DNA from: Steinernema hermaphroditum
Lineage: Eukaryota > Nematoda > Chromadorea > Rhabditida > Steinernematidae
DNA: 64,000 nucleotides
Direction: 5' to 3'
Assembly (NCBI GenBank): GCA_030435675.1
Contig: CM059622.1
Location: 2,790,001-2,854,000, forward strand
Below the pieces are notes generated by a model, which was not told the DNA's origin, ran no database searches, and was given only the letters and a program-made list of their open reading frames with translations. Below are positions 21,691-32,188 of the stretch, in pieces. The translations under genes and the position numbers were made by a program. Positions within the stretch are counted from its first letter, which is position 1. Every line of letters begins with the position of its first letter.

Positions 21691-22413
21691 TTAATTATGC
21701 TTTCTTGCAGACGACGGACAGGGATCTTGGCAGTACTCTGGAGGGGGCGCCGTTGGCATCTGCTGTTGGCAGTACTCTGGAGGGGGCGCTGTTGGCAACA
21801 CTGAAGCGCTGTTGCCAACACTGAACGGATCTCCATGGACGACTCGCGTCGTTTGGCCACTTCTCATTCTCTGCACGAGAACTGTATAGTAGGCGGTGAA
21901 GAATCGTGTCAGCACGATCTTCAAGAACACAAGGACCAGAAAAGGGTAGAATATTGCTCCTAGTTCTGAAATTTGATATTTTGGAATCAAAAATTATTAA
22001 TCAAAATTACTCACCTGTGTAGAAGTACACTCTGAGTAATATAACTACAACAAGATCAACTATGAACATCACAAGTTGGGACACAGCATATATGGCGGCA
22101 TAAATCTGAGGCCTAGCAATTTGGCTCTCCTTGGCGACAGCCCATGAAATATCGACATTGCAAAAGAGCTCCCATACGGAGAAGGCGAATCCAACATAGC
22201 ATGCCGACAGTACATCGCCAACACTCAGGTCATCGGACACATTAACGAACAGAACGACAAAAGTGGCTGTTAGCAACGCCCAACACAACCAACTGAAAAG
22301 TGTGAAGAGGATCACCCAATGTCTCTAAATTACGCAGTATAATGAACGAACATTTCCTGGAAAGGCACCTTGTCGGCGGGAGGTCGTCCTAGGTAAACAA
22401 AGAAGACGAACAT
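21691..22413 (-). CDS. Four-TM protein with duplicated PPEY motif, tandem copy 2
   Basis: Exons 22413-22369 (MFVFFVYLGRPPADK), 22324-22015 and 21965-21691, phases 0 and 1, GT-AG; 209 aa. It is closely similar to the gene at 19797, including identical exon 2 length (310 nt) and nearly identical TM1. The tail contains two copies of PTAPPPEYCQ, so two PPxY motifs, the standard ligand for WW domains of Nedd4-type ubiquitin ligases. By analogy with LAPTM4/5 proteins, PPxY tails would direct sorting to late endosomes and lysosomes; that is inference. Upstream about 200 bp also match the sister gene, so promoter and gene were duplicated together. Confidence 0.82.
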
Positions 22414-23430
22414 TCTCTAAGAGAAGCCCACTCGCATACGCCAGAGACGCGTGTGAATCGCTGCATGTGGTTAGCACCGGGCGGTGACATCACCTAAATC
22501 AATAATTAGTCATAAACGGTTTTGCGGAATGATAAGGGAAGAGTTTACAAATGTGGCCCGTTCATGTGAATAGCTTCGGGTCACGTCATGTAAGTTCTCA
22601 AACAACGAGCTACCTGAAAATGTTTCTGTTTCTGTATCCGGGAGGCCAGTATATCGGCAAAGCATAACTACTGTACAAATAGTTCTTTAGTCCTCCACAA
22701 ATCAAAAGACCAACTTAAAAAATAGCAACAGACAACCATGTTAATAATCGGTGCGGCCTCCACGCTTTACTGGCACATAAAAAAGTCGCTGGTGACCTAC
22801 TTGAGACGAAGCTGACTTACCTTTCTCGGCGTTTCATTGAGAACTGTCGCTTTCATAATTAATCAGGTATCAATTGAAAGGACAAGGAGTGAAAAGTGGA
22901 AAAGATTTCATGATTCAGTCGTTTTAAGTCTTTGTGGTTAACCAGGCATGTTCGGGCGAGATCTACCAGTAACTCCCAGAACTAGAGCGAATCTTGACTT
23001 AACCAAATCAGAGAGTAATCACGCTTACTGATGCTACCACGAGAAGAGGAAAGGTCACCTTAAGGACCGTCTCGAAAAGCCGAAAAAGCGCTGTAACTCC
23101 GAAGTCCGAAGCGCCGCTAGGTGCTCCGCCAGCAAGCTATAGATACGAGAAGATAAACGCGTAAACTCGTAAGGAACCTTATCTTGCCAAGAGCAGATCT
23201 TGATATGGATACGATACAGATAATTCATGTGCATTTTCATACTACCGAACTCATGATGAAATCGGTTTAGCATGACAATAACATAGCTTGAACATTGCGC
23301 GATATGTTGTGGCCATAAAAACGACATTCATATTTCAATCAAACTGTTTCTTAACCGTTTAATTGGTCCTTCTTCAATGTGAATGCTTTTATCATACGAC
23401 ATAGGAGAGTCACAGTAGTCTTTCACCGAA
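22414..23430. other. Intergenic region
   Basis: Positions 22440-22640 repeat the upstream flank of the sister gene at 20496. At 23055-23135 lies an R3 arm. The minus frame 23055-23327 overlaps that repeat and is not supported as a gene. Confidence 0.5.
23055..23135 (+). repeat. Dispersed repeat R3 (arm X, diverged)
   Basis: GACCGTCTCGAAAAGCCGAA followed by TCCGAAGTCCGAAGCGCCGC matches the arm at 6165 and the reversed arm at 7745. Confidence 0.5.
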
Positions 23431-24348
23431 TCAGCTGCGCATAGTTGTCGCTCTAACGACCCCCTGTGGCTCAACTGACGTAGAACAGCAGATCATCTTC
23501 GCAATGGTGTTCCTATATGGTTTGAATCCAAGCAGCTGCAGCACCATGGTAGGCGCAAAGTGCATCATTCCGATGAATCCGCTGATATTTGCCACTACAG
23601 TCAGTGACTTTGATGCCGGCACAAATACCGATATGGTCAAGATGGACACAAAAGGAACGATTGCCATAGTTAACGGTATCAACGTGCACATCACTTTCAG
23701 CGCCATAACCGTTCGTAGATCCTTCTTGTTTGACGGCGTTTGATTCTTCCGCAAATATGACACCAACGCAGCCAGAATGACACAGCTCACAAATGAGATT
23801 ATGATGAAGTGGGCGGAGGAGGCCATGGCCACATATTTGGAGAGTCGACGTGACGGAAGAAGATAGCAAACAACGTCATTTTGGCGTGGAAATTGGTCCA
23901 GGCTGGCTGCTTCATATGTGAGGCCAAATAGAAGCGCAGCGTCTAATAGACAGATTATACAGTACACGACGATATATTTCAGCGAGAAGATCCTCTTGGC
24001 GAAGTGGGGCAATCGAAGAGTGGAAAGATAATACGCCGCCAAGTGCATATAGCTAGTACACGTGGAGCTGACAAAAACCACAGCAATGCATACACAAATA
24101 TGGGCATCGTGTTTACTGAGTCTTCGAGCAAGTCCATGAACTCTAATACACAGTACCGTATCCAGAAATTCGGGCTGAATGACGGCGCTCCACATGAACA
24201 GAGCCAAACAGTTGTTCACGTAGGTTTCAATGATCATATCAGTCAAACGACGAGTATGACTGGTGCGAGAAGTGATCGCGACGTATGTGGAAAACGCACA
24301 AAGACAATAGGAGACTGTGAGGATCGAGAAGTATGCCTCGGAATACAT
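23431..24348 (-). CDS. Seven-TM chemoreceptor, Str-superfamily, intronless
   Basis: Intact frame; I start it at the ATG at 24348 (305 aa), just before the first hydrophobic segment (YFSILTVSYCLCAFSTYVAI). The frame stays open up to 24645, but those 99 residues are polar and atypical. Seven hydrophobic segments follow, and the protein ends GFKPYRNTIAKMICCST, the PYR motif at the end of TM7 in the Str/Srh/Sri group. Similarity to the pair at 12195/14575 is low beyond this plan, so it belongs to another subfamily. Like them it has no introns. The presumed role is chemosensation in sensory cilia. The true start is uncertain. Confidence 0.75.
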   Translation of the reverse strand: MYSEAYFSILTVSYCLCAFSTYVAITSRTSHTRRLTDMIIETYVNNCLALFMWSAVIQPEFLDTVLCIRVHGLARRLSKHDAHICVCIAVVFVSSTCTSYMHLAAYYLSTLRLPHFAKRIFSLKYIVVYCIICLLDAALLFGLTYEAASLDQFPRQNDVVCYLLPSRRLSKYVAMASSAHFIIISFVSCVILAALVSYLRKNQTPSNKKDLRTVMALKVMCTLIPLTMAIVPFVSILTISVFVPASKSLTVVANISGFIGMMHFAPTMVLQLLGFKPYRNTIAKMICCSTSVEPQGVVRATTMRS

Positions 24349-24810
24349 CACCAGGAGTCTTTGATTCGGATCAGAAGACAAACGAAAAACCGCTTTTAAT
24401 GCAGGTTCATGTATGTAATTCGCTAAGTTAAATAGGATGTTTAGTGAATCACATGTTTTTTCGTACTTCTCCCTTTGTGAGAGTCTAAGAATTAATGTGA
24501 TTTCTTTTAAAATACAATGAGATATCAGGTCATGAACTTCGCCGTAATTGGTTGCTTTACATTCAGAAACTTGTGAAGTACACACGTAGGTTGTTTTAAT
24601 GGAATAATGCATCTCTGATCTGGTTAATTTTCCCCAAACTCCCAATGCTATGATTAACTTGTTTGTTCAAAACATGTTTTGAACGATTTAAAAACTATCT
24701 TTAAATTCATAGGGAAACCTCAAAGTTTGACACCCGTCGATTCTGAAAGTTAGTCCAAAAAAGGAGAACAAGACCCAGCTGAAAACTCCGCTCGTTATTG
24801 CCTGCTGTAG

Positions 24811-24982
24811 ATCCCCCACTTCCTGAAGGAGACGCAGGAACAGATTAACGGTCAAGCCATGAGATGCGAAGAACTTTTCAAAGGCCAGTCGGGCCGCAGA
24901 ATGGATGCTCGGATTCGAAAGAACAAGTTCGGCAACGAAAACGAAATCACCATCCATCCAGTTCGCCACTATCGGCCAGCAG
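24811..24982 (+). other. Possible orphan coding exon, strand uncertain
   Basis: On the plus strand, after CTGCTGTAG, an open stretch with strong codon bias reads IPHFLKETQEQ, MRCEELFKGQSGRRMDARIR and FGNENEITIHPVRHYRPAG, ending at a GTGTGC donor. A following frame to 25138 contains QQVCYKWTCDWETVDTICTW. On the minus strand 24969-24688 is also open (MANWMDGDFVFVAELVL). I cannot join either to a gene and recognise no domain. It may be a remnant exon. Confidence 0.25.
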
Positions 24983-25444
24983 GTGTGCTACAAGTGGACC
25001 TGTGACTGGGAGACCGTCGACACCATCTGCACATGGTCGTGCCCTTCTGATCCGTCTGTGACGGCAAAGGCGACACTGTCTAGATCAACAACGATGAAGT
25101 CTGTCGAAACTCCGGAGAAGGGATCCTGCCAATATTAATATCTCGTCGGTATGAAAGGATATCATGCTTTTTTTAAACATGCTTCGAGCTATGATAAACC
25201 GCTGATATTTTGCAGGAATAATGCATTCCAGTAATATTACAATTGCAGCTCAATCAGCGGGCGCCAAATTCCAAGCTCAAATGCGGCCCAAATGCGTTAA
25301 TAGATCAAGAAGACGCCGAAGTAGAACATTCTGCAAACTCTAGACAGTCTACTTCGCTCACCCCACTCAGTCACCTCTGTCCAGGTCACTTCGCTCCTCG
25401 AATCGAGCAGTCGATCGGTTGTCGAATTTCGTTTCTCTCCTCCC

Positions 25445-25893
25445 ATGATGAGCGCTTCCGAATACTCTACTTCGTCCTCGGTGTGCATTTTAAACCCTCC
25501 TTCCGTTCATTAACACCCACTTTTCAGGACAACAAAGGGGACTCGATCGCGCGCACGACCCCTGAAGATGCGACCGGTCCGTTCAGCAAAGGCATCGAAG
25601 AGATGGTCCAGATGGTCACGCATTGGATGAAGAAGAAGGAGGATTTGGTCGAGGAGCTCATTCATTTGAATGACAGCGTTTTCGCGACGAAACTCGCTGA
25701 TCCAAACGGAGAAGTGGAGAAGATCGTCGAGAAGTACCTGCCGAAGAAGGCGAGTTGTTTTGATGTGTCCTCTTCGACTCGGGAGTTCGCTCTTCAGGAA
25801 AGTGAAATTGATATGAGTTCGGAGCAGCAAACGTCTTCGTATACCGAAAGCGAGGGATCGTCGTGCTCGTCGAGTTGGCTTCTGGCTGTTTAG
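25445..25893 (+). CDS. Small acidic protein of unknown family, inverted copy 1
   Basis: Exons 25445-25480 (MMSASEYSTSSS), 25528-25749 and 25798-25893; 117 aa. The core reads GIEEMVQMVTHWMKKKEDL, VEELIHLNDSVFATKL, DPNGEVEKIVEKYLPKK, a probable helical acidic/basic domain; the end is Ser-rich (SSCSSSWLLAV). The second intron (25750-25797, 48 bp) begins GC, not GT, and ends CTCTTCAG; it is a multiple of three without stop, so retention adds 16 residues. The sister gene at 26541 has a GT donor there. The two genes point tail to tail and share 5' flanks. There is no signal peptide. I do not recognise the family. Confidence 0.7.
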
Positions 25894-26115
25894 GACTGTT
25901 TGTCACTTGGCACCGTTGAGAATAAAGTATATCGACGATCGTTGAAGTTGTCCGAGGAAGAGATATCGATCTTGTAAACGCTACGGATCCGTCCCTTTGT
26001 GGCAACAGGTCATCTGTAATACTGATTATAGAGCTCGATCATGTGAGAATGCAACGAGTAATTCATTAATTTTATTCATAGTGCCGGCATAAGTCACACA
26101 TAAATATTTCCGCCT

Positions 26116-26541
26116 CTAAACTAGAAGCCAAGTCGACGAACTGGACGATTCGGAATGATAAAACGGATTCACATCCCTTTCTGCTTCCTAAACAACCACT
26201 GATAAGTAAAAATAAAACGATTCAAGGACTCACCTTCTTCGGCAGGTACTTCTCGACGATCTTCTCCACTTCTCCATCCGGGTCATGGATGTTCGTCACC
26301 AAAACGTTGTCGTTGAGATGGATGAGCTCCTCGACCAACTCCTCCTTCTTTTTCATCCAGTGCGCGACCATTTCGACCATGTCGTCGATGTCCTTGCTGA
26401 ACAGTTCGGTCACTTCACCGGAATCGCTGCTTGGAATAGTGCTGATGCCAACTGTGGCGTCCTGAAAAATGAGCGTTGAGTGTACAAAGGAAGATGTAAG
26501 ATATATACCGCTGATGAAGTTGAGTACGCGGAGTCGTTCAT
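26116..26541 (-). CDS. Small acidic protein of unknown family, inverted copy 2
   Basis: Exons 26541-26509 (MNDSAYSTSSA), 26461-26234 and 26187-26116; phases 0 and 0; 110 aa. The core matches the sister gene: DIDDMVEMVAHWMKKKEEL, VEELIHLNDNV, DPDGEVEKIVEKYLPKK. The last exon after a GTTTAG acceptor reads EAERDVNPFYHSESSSSST and WLLV, aligning with ESEIDM...SSSWLLAV of the sister. All borders here are GT-AG. The flank upstream of the ATG (GTTTCTCTCCTTCCAGG) is also conserved with the sister, so the duplication is inverted and includes promoter sequence. Function is unknown. Confidence 0.7.
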
Positions 26542-26749
26542 CCTGGAAGGAGAGAAACGGAATGCGACGACCGATCGGCTGTGCGATTCGAAGAGTGAAT
26601 GCGAGCTAGACACGAGCGGCTGTCTGCAGTTGTCCGAATAGACTGTCTAGATTTTGCAGGAGGGGTTGAAGTAGACTGTCTAGATCGTCAGCCGATAATT
26701 GAAATGTTTCTGCGATTTGAAACGTTCCTTTGAAGCTGTATAGACTGTC

Positions 26750-26895
26750 TCACAAAGGACATGTCTGATCTGCCCTTTGAATTGAATTGAAACGTTTTTT
26801 GATGTTCCTTTGAAGCCAACTTTGACTAATTTAACCATTATATATGGCAATGGGACACATTCATACCCAAAACAAAGGAATATTTCCCTGCGGTC
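26750..26895 (+). repeat. Direct repeat R4, copy 1
   Basis: ACAAAGGACATGTCTGATCT through ATACCCAAAACAAAGGAAT matches 27715-27850 (ACAAAGGGCATGTCTGATCT through ATACCCAGAACAAAAGAAT). The two copies bracket the foldback element and the 18-bp minisatellite. Confidence 0.75.
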
Positions 26896-26900
26896 ATCGG

Positions 26901-27243
26901 TTGTCATCGTGTCGAACCCGAAAATCCACATTTTTTTTTGCAGCACACACCAATTTTGAAGTCCAATCGAGAAACTTTCAAGTGCGCTGGTGTCGCCCCA
27001 ACGGCCCATCACAACCAAAAAAGTTAGACTGAAAAGCAAAACAAGGTCGAATTAGGGGTCAAACCCGAAAAACCCGAACCCGAAACTTTACGAATGGACT
27101 TTTTCGTTGTTCGGCCACGTTTTTTGATTGTGCTGGGCCGCGACGTTGAGGCCAAGCCAGCGCACTTGAAAGTTTGTCGATCGAACTTCAAAATTGGTCC
27201 GTACTGCTAAAAATGTGATTTTTCGGGTTCGACCCGATGACAA
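26901..27243. mobile_element. Foldback element with about 125-bp inverted arms
   Basis: The left arm starts TTGTCATCGTGTCGAACCCG at 26901 and includes CAAGTGCGCTGG; the right arm ends CGGGTTCGACCCGATGACAA at 27243 and includes CCAGCGCACTTG. The arms match inverted over roughly 115-130 bp with scattered mismatches. The centre (about 27020-27117) is rich in CCCGAAA. No clear target duplication is visible. The transcript would form a long hairpin. It is best read as a foldback MITE. Confidence 0.75.
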
Positions 27244-27254
27244 GGAAATTTAAG

Positions 27255-27440
27255 AAGCTATCAAGACTATAGGGCTCGCCCTTCGGGCTCGCTTTTAAAT
27301 CTAAAGGCATAGTCCTAAGCCGGAGCCTAAGCCAAGCCGGAGTTTGCCTAAGCCTAAGCTGGTACTTGCCTAAGCCATTATGACTGCAGGGCTCGCCTTT
27401 CGGGCGTGCTTTACATCTATAGGCATAAACCTAATCTAAG
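27255..27440 (+). repeat. Repeat with GGGCTCGCC and CCTAAGC units
   Basis: ACTATAGGGCTCGCCCTTCG and ACTGCAGGGCTCGCCTTTCG, about 115 bp apart, are each followed by GGCATA and then CCTAAGCC-type runs. Related sequence occurs at about 37930-38010 and 50028-50100, usually beside R2 or minisatellite DNA. Confidence 0.55.
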
Positions 27441-27561
27441 CTTGGAAGTTAGGCCTAGCTTTAAAAATGAATATATGAATCGATTGGCTTGTTCACATCC
27501 TAAATTCTAACTTTACTTTGCAGGAATTCTTACTACTGTGACAGAGAGTGCGGCACGCAAT

Positions 27562-27700
27562 GCGGCTGAATATTCCGCGGCTGAGTTTTCCGCGGCTCAA
27601 TCTTCCGCGGCTCAGTTTTCCGCGGCTCAATTTTCTCCGGCTCAATTTTCGCGGCTGAATTTTCCGCGGCTCAATTTTCCGCGGCTGAATCTTCGCATCA
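27562..27700 (+). repeat. 18-bp minisatellite (CCGCGGCTCAATTTT)
   Basis: About eight units of CCGCGGCT[C/G]A[A/G]TTTT in direct tandem, the last ones slightly shortened. A degenerate trace lies at about 38130-38160 in the SLC17 gene intron. Confidence 0.8.
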
Positions 27701-27714
27701 CCGATGACAAGTCT

Positions 27715-27850
27715 ACTGACAAAGGGCATGTCTGATCTGCCCTTTGAATAGAAACGTTTTTTAATGTTTCACTGAAGTCGAAATTGTCCATTTTTGACCA
27801 ATTTAACGGCAATGGGCAACACCCATACCCAGAACAAAAGAATATTTCCC
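27715..27850 (+). repeat. Direct repeat R4, copy 2
   Basis: Second copy of the segment at 26750-26895; see there for the matching ends. From 27851 to 28055 I see nothing but the 5' flank of the next gene. Confidence 0.75.
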
Positions 27851-28055
27851 CTTCTCTTGTCGATTGACTTGCGATCTTTTATGAGTTTCACACTCCTTTG
27901 ATCCAAGAATATGTCTCTCTTCTGACATAGTCTCTCTTTCGTGTAGTCCTCGCTTATCAGTGACTTCGAGCCATTACGTAGTCGATCGATCGAGAGGCGA
28001 CAAGACGACATCGCTGACGTTCTCGTGACGACTTCTTTTCATTTTGGCGTGGAAG

Positions 28056-29966
28056 ATGATGCCTGAGAGCCCCGCGACGCCGACGCTTCACTCAGCACGG
28101 AGCCCGGATGTACACAATCCCTATGCGCTATTCAAGTGCTGCTGTCGCCATGTGCGAATTCAGGTAACAGAGATATCCACTACATCCATTATAAATTGCT
28201 CAAACATTGCTCTGTAGGAGATCATACGCCCTGTGGGAATCCTCAGCTTCATTGTCTTCCTCGCCGCCTCCATCATGCTAGGCATCATTCTCCAGTGGGC
28301 CACCCTCTTGCCCCTCATCATTGGAGCCGTCGTCTATGGCCTTCTTTTCCAATCTGTCACTAAAATGGCCAACAAAACCTATGTTCTCACCTATGTCGTT
28401 TACGAGCTCTTCACCGTAGGCATGTTCCTCGTTCTGCTGACGATGATCATCATGATCGTCACGGCTCCGCCGCCAAAAGGAGAACAGCTAGATACAAGTG
28501 AGTGGAGTTAACTTTGTCCGGTGGAGTTTACAATCTACACCTTTAGGGGGCCTTTTTAACATCGCGATCATCTACTCCATCTACATAGTGTTAAAGCTCT
28601 ACTTCGCTACCGTTTTCATTCAGTTCTATCGATACATGTCCTTCTCCGAAAGTCGACTGCAACAGGTCTACGCTCAATATGTCAATGGGTGAGTAGAAAG
28701 TAGAAAAGTAGAAGGACAAATCGAACGTGTAAAATTGCAAAGCTGACTGCTGCGGAACCACAAGATAGTCAGGTGACTCGCTTGTTGACCACTCTTCAGC
28801 GTTTGGTTTCTGATCGCAAAGCGATGATCGCGGCAACTGTAAACGTTTCGATCGAAACGTGGCAAATGCACACTAGATTTTAAGGCAGATAGAGCAAATA
28901 ACGCAAGGAAACATCTGGGCCAAACGTGTCCATTGATCGTGTATTCCACAGCTTGACTTTTCCGAGCTACATTTCCCATCATCTGCTGAATTCAGATCGA
29001 AAATCTCAGATATTTGAAACGCTAAAATATAAGTGGGACTTGCGGGAGATACTTCTAGTGCTTTACGATAGGATTTAATACTGTACTTATCAATGTCAGG
29101 ACTCGTCAGGACTCTCATGTAGTCCCTTTGAAGATCTCTCCTTCCACCTCGTAATCTTAGCATTATCAACATCCAGAGGACATTTGGAATAGAGAAGCGG
29201 CAAGGAGAGCGATCAATTGTCTTCTTGATACCCGGTCGATGCACCACCGAGTGCTGCTGTCAAAATAATGACGATCGAAAGTGCAGGACTGCCCGCGCCT
29301 GTGGGGTGGTTCAAAGAGAATTTATTGCAATTTATAACATTGCAAGAGCGAGAGTAAGCCTGTTCCGTTACATGCTGTCCATAAGTTTTCATCCGCAGTG
29401 AGCGTCGGCGGTTGGGTGATTTGAATTGGGTAGAAGTGCAAGACCGTCAGTTTTCGTAGGGTAGCTTTGGTTCAGTTGGATTCAGTCTCAGTTGGCTTTG
29501 GAGTCCGGACCCAATTCGAGCTGCCCTTTCTCTCCGATTTTCCCATATGCCCACACCGTTATCTACAGACCATAGACGATCAAAGCCACATGCCCTTTGG
29601 CTCTGATCTTCCATGATGTCGTAGACAACAGGACTTGAGGCATTGCACCTACCTACTTGGCCTCAAGCCTTGCTATCAGCCTTCAGAGATAATTTCAATG
29701 AACGCAGCCACTTTTCCATACAAAACGGATTATCTATTGCCTGTACTCATGCTTTCCGTTTCAGAGGAATTCAAATTAACGCCAACGAGATCTTCCCCCC
29801 GCCTCCTGCGTTCACCCCAGCGAACATTCCTGCCGACCACCCCACCCGCGATCCCTCCTACGGCTACGCGATACCGTACACGAACACGACGCTCACCCAA
29901 GTTCCGAACTATAGCGACGCTATCTCCATGCGAAAAGAACCTCCACCGGCCGCCTCGATGGCCTAA
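28056..29966 (+). CDS. Four-TM protein with proline-rich tail
   Basis: Exons 28056-28163, 28218-28497, 28547-28688 and 29765-29966, phases 0, 1 and 2, all GT-AG; 243 aa. The N-terminus is polar and ends in a Cys cluster (YALFKCCCRHVRIQ). TM1 is VGILSFIVFLAASIMLGIIL, TM2 is TLLPLIIGAVVYGLLF, TM3 is ELFTVGMFLVLLTMIIMIV and TM4 lies in exon 3 (IAIIYSIYIVLKLYFATVFI). The tail exon carries FPPPPAFTPANI, several Tyr-containing segments and ends in PPPAASMA. The last intron is 1,076 bp, against about 50 bp for the others. AATAAA follows at 30015. The gene at 30089 follows head-to-tail only 123 bp away, so co-transcription is possible. LAPTM-like sorting is an inference. Confidence 0.82.
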
Positions 29967-30088
29967 GGTCGAAAATCGATGATGTTTACGTGTACATACC
30001 CGTTTGCTCTTCTCAATAAATATGAGCTCTTTGAGTTTCTTATCAAGTCGCGTGTTTTCCTCTCTGTCATCACCTCTCATGTGCTAGC

Positions 30089-32188
30089 ATGCCTGTCAAG
30101 GAGAACCGTTTCGAATCTTTTAAGCTCTGTGGCCAGGAGCTCAGGACAAGGGTATCGGTTTCGCGCGCTGCCATCTCTAGTGAGCTCTTTAGGAAGTGGC
30201 CTTTTTCGTGTTCATCGCCGATTTCCTCCTCTTCATGGTTGTGGCCATAGAGCTGGGTGCAAGTCCGGTTCACTTCCATATGATCGCTCAATACATCGTC
30301 TGGCTTCTCTTTTTCTATACCGTCATCTACAGACCATATGATGCCATGGTTGTCATGCTGCTGGGAATAGAGGTTGGCGTTTAATAATCTTGGGCAGGCT
30401 GAATTAATCGAGACTCCTGACAAGGGTACGGGAAAACATGTAACGCCAAGATCGAAGCGAGAGTAGGGGCAAGTGGTAGGCCTCGGTGAAGGTGAACTGT
30501 ATAAAGAATTAGCTGCACATACGCGCTGGCAGATATACCGCTGATTCCCAATTGACCTAGTGTAGCTCACTATTTTGGTTTGGTTGCAAAGTATTCATGG
30601 TCCCTAGGATAATGGTGCACTACATTACGATCCCACCGTCTGATGCTCGTCAAGTATTCACTACGCTGCTTGGTGATCATCGATGAGAAACGTAATGCAA
30701 TCAATATTTTTAACAGTGAGTAGGTGCGCTGTTCGGGTATACATCACAGGGTCAAATGATATGATGTTTTTCCGTGCACTGTGCACACACATTTCAAAGT
30801 GAAGGATCAAATTTCAAAGGCAGATTGTCACTTGTTGCAAATGAGCTCAAATGGCAATAAAAATTTCCAACTAAAAGTTCATCCTCTTCAAATACTTTTT
30901 GTTACGAGTCAAAAATAGAAGTGGAGCAGATGAATCACCAATTTGATACTAATTTGATATAAACGCCGTTTTTGTCGTTTCCTACTGCATCGCAAATTTT
31001 TACCGTTTCGTTGGAGCTCTATGTCTAGGGCTCAATCTGGGACTCAATACATCACAGAATCAGTGGATTGGATTTTTTTCCATGTTGCACTATGAACGTA
31101 CATTTCAATGTCAGATAATGCAGGGCCACTTGTTGCAAAGAATCTATAAGGGGAATATTGAATACGGGGAAATATTCGTTTGTGCGACAAATGACAAGGA
31201 TCGGCATACTTTACTATCAGCACAGTGGGTCTTGAACGGAAAATAAACCATACCATTTTGTTGTCTGATAAACTCTACATTCAATGGTTCAAGTGGTTTT
31301 GGCAGAGGTTTGAAAATCAAAGATTAAAAATCAAAGGATAATTTAAGTTTTACCCATGGGGTGGGCTATTTATATGGCCGCCACTGTACTTGGATCCTGT
31401 AACGAGTACCTCAGGGAGACACTATAACTCCTTCCTAGGGATACGCGCTGAATTGGCGGAATCTTTGCTCACTGTTAGAACTTTGAAGTCTACTGCCCTA
31501 TGGCGGTTCGCCGTTTCTAAGTTAAAAGAATGATTGAGATTAGATCAAATGCGTAGAGATCAGTTGCTTCGGCGGGGTGAAGTTGACGCGCCGTCAACGT
31601 ACAGCTTTTAGCGCGCAACTTCAAGGCACTATGTATAAGCCGAAAGCAAGAGAACCAAGCCTATCGCTAGACCGCGTGTCTTCGCACTAATGAAAATGAT
31701 GTGCGCTTCATTGAACATCTGTTCGTAAAAACCTCATCTTGTAGTGTGTCCAATTCCTCGCCTCCGTTCTTCTGTCGGTTGTCACCATCATCGACGGTCT
31801 TGTAACGACATCCACGACACCATTTGCCAGTAAGCTCGTATACTTCTTACCAACCTGACCAAATGTTCAGCGCTTCCACAGTCGCTCGTCTACGTCCTCT
31901 ACTCGATTCCTCGCCCTCTCTTCATTTGGTTCTATCTGTACTACCTGGAGTACGTATTCGACTTGAAGGAGGAACCAGAATTGGAGACATCTGTGCTCTA
32001 TCGGTAATCGAATGTTGACGACTCCGACGTCTTAGTGAGATATGCACTATTTCAGAACGCATAGGAACTTGCCACAGGGCAACGTCTATCCTCCGCCACC
32101 GTCCTACTCCGCTATCAACATGGCTCTGGATGAAGATGCCTCGCACGTTTCCAGCGCCCTCAGCGCGAACACCGCTAATGTGAAATAA
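30089..32188 (+). CDS. Four-TM protein with PPSY tail
   Basis: Exons 30089-30151, 30193-30372, 31745-31829, 31871-32003 and 32056-32188, phases 0, 0, 1 and 2; 197 aa. Exon 1 ends FKLCGQELRTR, matching the Cys-containing end of exon 1 in the gene upstream. TM1 is VAFFVFIADFLLFMVVAIEL, TM2 is IAQYIVWLLFFYTVIY, TM3 is FLASVLLSVVTIIDGLV and TM4 is YSIPRPLFIWFYLYYLEY. The tail has YPPPPSYSAIN, a full PPxY motif. The second intron (30373-31744) is 1.37 kb with a weak GTTGGC donor; the others are 41-52 bp. AATAAA is at 32193. It lies downstream of a close structural relative on the same strand. Confidence 0.75.
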
